DNA from: Eriocheir sinensis
Lineage: Eukaryota > Arthropoda > Malacostraca > Decapoda > Varunidae
NCBI RefSeq assembly: GCF_024679095.1
Contig: NC_066512.1
Location: 16,643,473 to 16,707,472, forward strand
Length of the DNA stretch: 64,000 nucleotides
Reading direction: 5' to 3'
The number at the start of each line of letters is the position of its first letter. The stretch's first letter is position 1. The notes beneath the pieces were generated by a model. It worked only from the letters and a program-made list of their open reading frames with translations. It searched no databases and had not been told where the DNA came from. Below, in pieces: positions 62,057-64,000 of the stretch. Both the position numbers and the translations under genes were made by a program.

Positions 62057-62870
62057 CATTTTTCCTTTTAATAACAACTCCATCACCACCACCACCACAA
62101 CTTTTGACAGCCGCTGGAGGCCTGTCGGTGGTGGTCAGTGCAATGGTGTTCAAGTTTTTTTTTTGGGGGGGGGGAGGAAAGAAGGTGGTGGGGGTGAGGG
62201 TGGTAGAGGAGGTGAAGGTCAAGGTTGAGGAGATGGTGGTAGTGGTGGAGGTGGAGGTGCAGGTGGAAGAGGAGGAGGAGGACATGTGATGAGAAAAGCC
62301 TTATTACTTGCTAGATAAGATTGGCAGGGAATAAGAGGAGGAGGAGGAGGAGGAGGAGGGGATAATGAAAAAAAAGAAGAAGAAGAAGAAGAGGAGGAGG
62401 ATGAAAAAGATAAAAAAAGCTTTGAACTCTGCAAATAAAATAAAAAAGTAAATGAGACGAGGACGCTTAGTTATAGATTGAAAAAATTAAGAAACGGAGA
62501 GAGGAAAAGAACAAAAGAACAAAAGGAGATAAAAAAAAGTTTTGGAGTCTGCAATTAAAAGTAAATAAGGTGAGGACGCTTAGTTCCAGACGATTAAATG
62601 AAAGAAAGCATTAAAACAAGTCATGCAGGTAACACACACAACACCTGAGCCACGACCCCTCACTGCACTGCTGTCACCGAGTAATAACCTTCAGCAAAAA
62701 TTTTAATATCCCCGTGACTGCCTCCCGCGCTTCGACAAGCCGTCCGCCAAAACACAATTTCCCCCTCACGAGCCATGCATAATTTTGTCTCAAGGTCGTA
62801 TAGTGACAGCCCGTGCGAGGGAAAAGAATAACAATAGATTTTAACGAAAGCTTGATATTCCAGACAATCT
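62057..62870. other. (GGT)n/(GGA)n, then unique sequence
   Basis: G-run at 62165-62175, GGT-rich to 62260, (GGA) at 62335-62360, (GAA) at 62375-62393. From 62670 to 62860 the minus strand is open with balanced composition (LETKLCMAREGEIVFWRTAC) but runs into the MITE. Not called. Confidence 0.5.
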
Positions 62871-62871
62871 T

Positions 62872-63123
62872 TTAACCCGGTAGCTGCGGGGGTCATGTCT
62901 CTTAGGTTAGGTTAGGTTAGGTTAGGTTAAGTTAAAGGCCCCTCTAAGTAAAATAATGAGAAAGAATCATCACTCACGCAAACCATTTCATAATATATAT
63001 CAACGCATATGTGATCAGTTTATGCATCATCTATTTTGGGAGGTTTATATCATGGCAGAAATTTGGCCCATCGCTGGTACACGGTAAAGCCACAAATTTG
63101 GCCCGTCGCTGCAACCGGGTTAA
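62872..63123. mobile_element. piggyBac-like MITE, copy 2 (252 bp) with internal (TTAGG)n
   Basis: TTAA at 62872-62875 and 63120-63123 flank CCCGGTAGCTGCGGG and CCCGTCGCTGCAACCGGG, imperfect inverted termini of about 15-18 bp. The internal sequence matches copy 1 at 18892-19053. It has extra stretches including five TTAGG-type pentamers at 62902-62930 and TTTTGGGAGGTTTATATCAT near 63034. Confidence 0.82.
62902..62930. repeat. Short interstitial (TTAGG)n
   Basis: Four perfect TTAGG pentamers plus degenerate ones ending TTAAG. TTAGG is the common arthropod telomere repeat. Confidence 0.85.
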
Positions 63124-63170
63124 GTAATTTGTCTTTAGTAAGAGAACCAAGGGGAGTATCAAGACAACTC

Positions 63171-63426
63171 TGCATCCGAAGTCGACCTCTCTTTTGGCCA
63201 TTCCTCTCTACTTTCTTTTACAGGAGCAGTGTTTAGCGTCCGAAATCGACCTCTCTTTTGGCCATTCCTCTCTACTTTCTTTTACAGGAGCAGTGTTTAG
63301 CGTCCGAAATCGACCTCTCTTTTGGCCACTCCTCTCAATTTTCTTATATAGGAGCAGTGTTTAGCGTTTTTACTTATTTATTTATTTATCTTTGCCTTTG
63401 AGCTGCATCCTATACTGTAAAAAATG
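63171..63426 (+). repeat. Three 64-bp tandem units plus dispersed-family tail
   Basis: CGTCCGAAATCGACCTCTCT, TTTGGCCATTCCTCTCTACT and TTCTTTTACAGGAGCAGTGT repeat from 63171, 63236 and 63300. They are followed by ATTTATTT tetramers and the tail TTGCCTTTGAGCTGCATCCT ATACTGTAAAAA. Confidence 0.85.
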
Positions 63427-63639
63427 GTAAACAAAACGAGGACAAGAGTAAACAAACAAGTATCCGCCACTCCCTATTGCAGAAAAGGAGTCACTTAGCT
63501 GCACAGACTTCCACTTCGTCTTCCTGATACAGACAATAAGCAGCAATGGGGTCATGAAGGAAGAGCAACGGTTCGGGGTATCCACGGAGCAAGAGGAAGC
63601 AACAATGATGTCTACAAAAGTTTCTGTTGCGTTAGGACC

Positions 63640-63960
63640 TACAGTTTTATTTTCTTAAACCTTTCTTCGCCCGAGTACATATATTCCACAGGGCTGTCGT
63701 AGGAGTTTCGGGTATTTCCATGGGAGGTGGGGTAGTTTCATGACCTTGATGGTAGTTTGACCGTTCCTCTGTACCATGAACCTAAAAAAACACTCATGAG
63801 AACCCGACTGATCTCCATATTGGGCCTTTGAAAACAGGTTCTTCTGTACCATGAACCAAAAATAACACTCATGAGAACCCGACTGATCTCTTTTTTGGCC
63901 TTTGGAAATCGTTTATGTCAGAAGTGGAAGCGTTTGAGAATACCGAGGTCAGTAACAAGA
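63640..63960 (+). repeat. Two adjacent copies of the roughly 145-bp dispersed module
   Basis: TATTTCCATGGGAGG, TGTACCATGAACCTAAAAAA and CACTCATGAGAACCCGACTG occur at about 63711-63838. A second partial copy starting at TTCTGTACCATGAACC lies at 63840-63940. Confidence 0.85.
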
Positions 63961-64000
63961 CAAGCAGCCCTGACATGCCCTGCAGCGCCACACTAACCCC

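Overview
The window looks like nuclear DNA of an arthropod, most probably a decapod crustacean and perhaps a brachyuran crab. This is an inference. The grounds are very long pure dinucleotide microsatellites (GA, CT, GT, CA) on nearly every kilobase, phase-2 spliced exons with GT-AG borders, tRNA-derived SINEs, fragments of CR1/jockey-like LINE reverse transcriptases, piggyBac-like MITEs with TTAA ends, and a short (TTAGG)n stretch matching the arthropod telomere motif. No bacterial operon, CRISPR array, rRNA or intact tRNA gene was seen.

Coding content is sparse and lies mainly at 18.0-21.2 kb on the minus strand. Three exons (21018-21200, 18705-18866, 18384-18524) fit together with GT-AG borders and identical phase-2 junctions, giving an open reading frame of about 161 codons for a protein I do not recognise. 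It continues outside the exons shown. Its first intron (2151 nt) holds a complete 356-codon single-exon ORF in the same orientation (19450-20520) that encodes two retropepsin-type aspartic protease domains in tandem. The same intron holds a 162-bp TTAA-flanked MITE ending 25 nt upstream of the next exon. Two splice signals of the host gene are made of microsatellite: a (CT)n tract before exon A and a (GT)n tract that begins as the donor of exon C. This nested locus is the most interesting part of the window.

Elsewhere there are decayed or uncertain coding traces: 12081-12312 minus, 44831-45000 minus, 59369-59776 plus with one internal stop, a LINE C-terminus at 24585-24966 plus, and a frameshifted LINE C-terminus at 49434-49822 minus. 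A non-coding exon candidate with good splice borders sits at 3104-3386 plus.

The rest is repeats. 0-12 kb: a 118-bp pyrimidine tandem array, microsatellites, two GACTCC minisatellites, a 155-bp tandem array and a 118-bp tandem array. 12-18 kb: CA, CAC and pyrimidine tracts. 21-33 kb: an 80-bp tandem array, LINE and SINE pieces, (CT)n blocks, a 160-bp tandem array and an A-rich 64-bp array. 33-46 kb: duplications, a 30-bp minisatellite split by a SINE, and a degenerate 125-bp array. 46-58 kb: purine and pyrimidine tracts with very long GA blocks. 58-64 kb: a tandem array of a roughly 145-bp module that also occurs singly across the window, a second MITE containing TTAGG repeats, and a 64-bp tandem repeat.

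All coordinates come from reading the sequence by eye. Repeat borders are approximate to a few bases or tens of bases.
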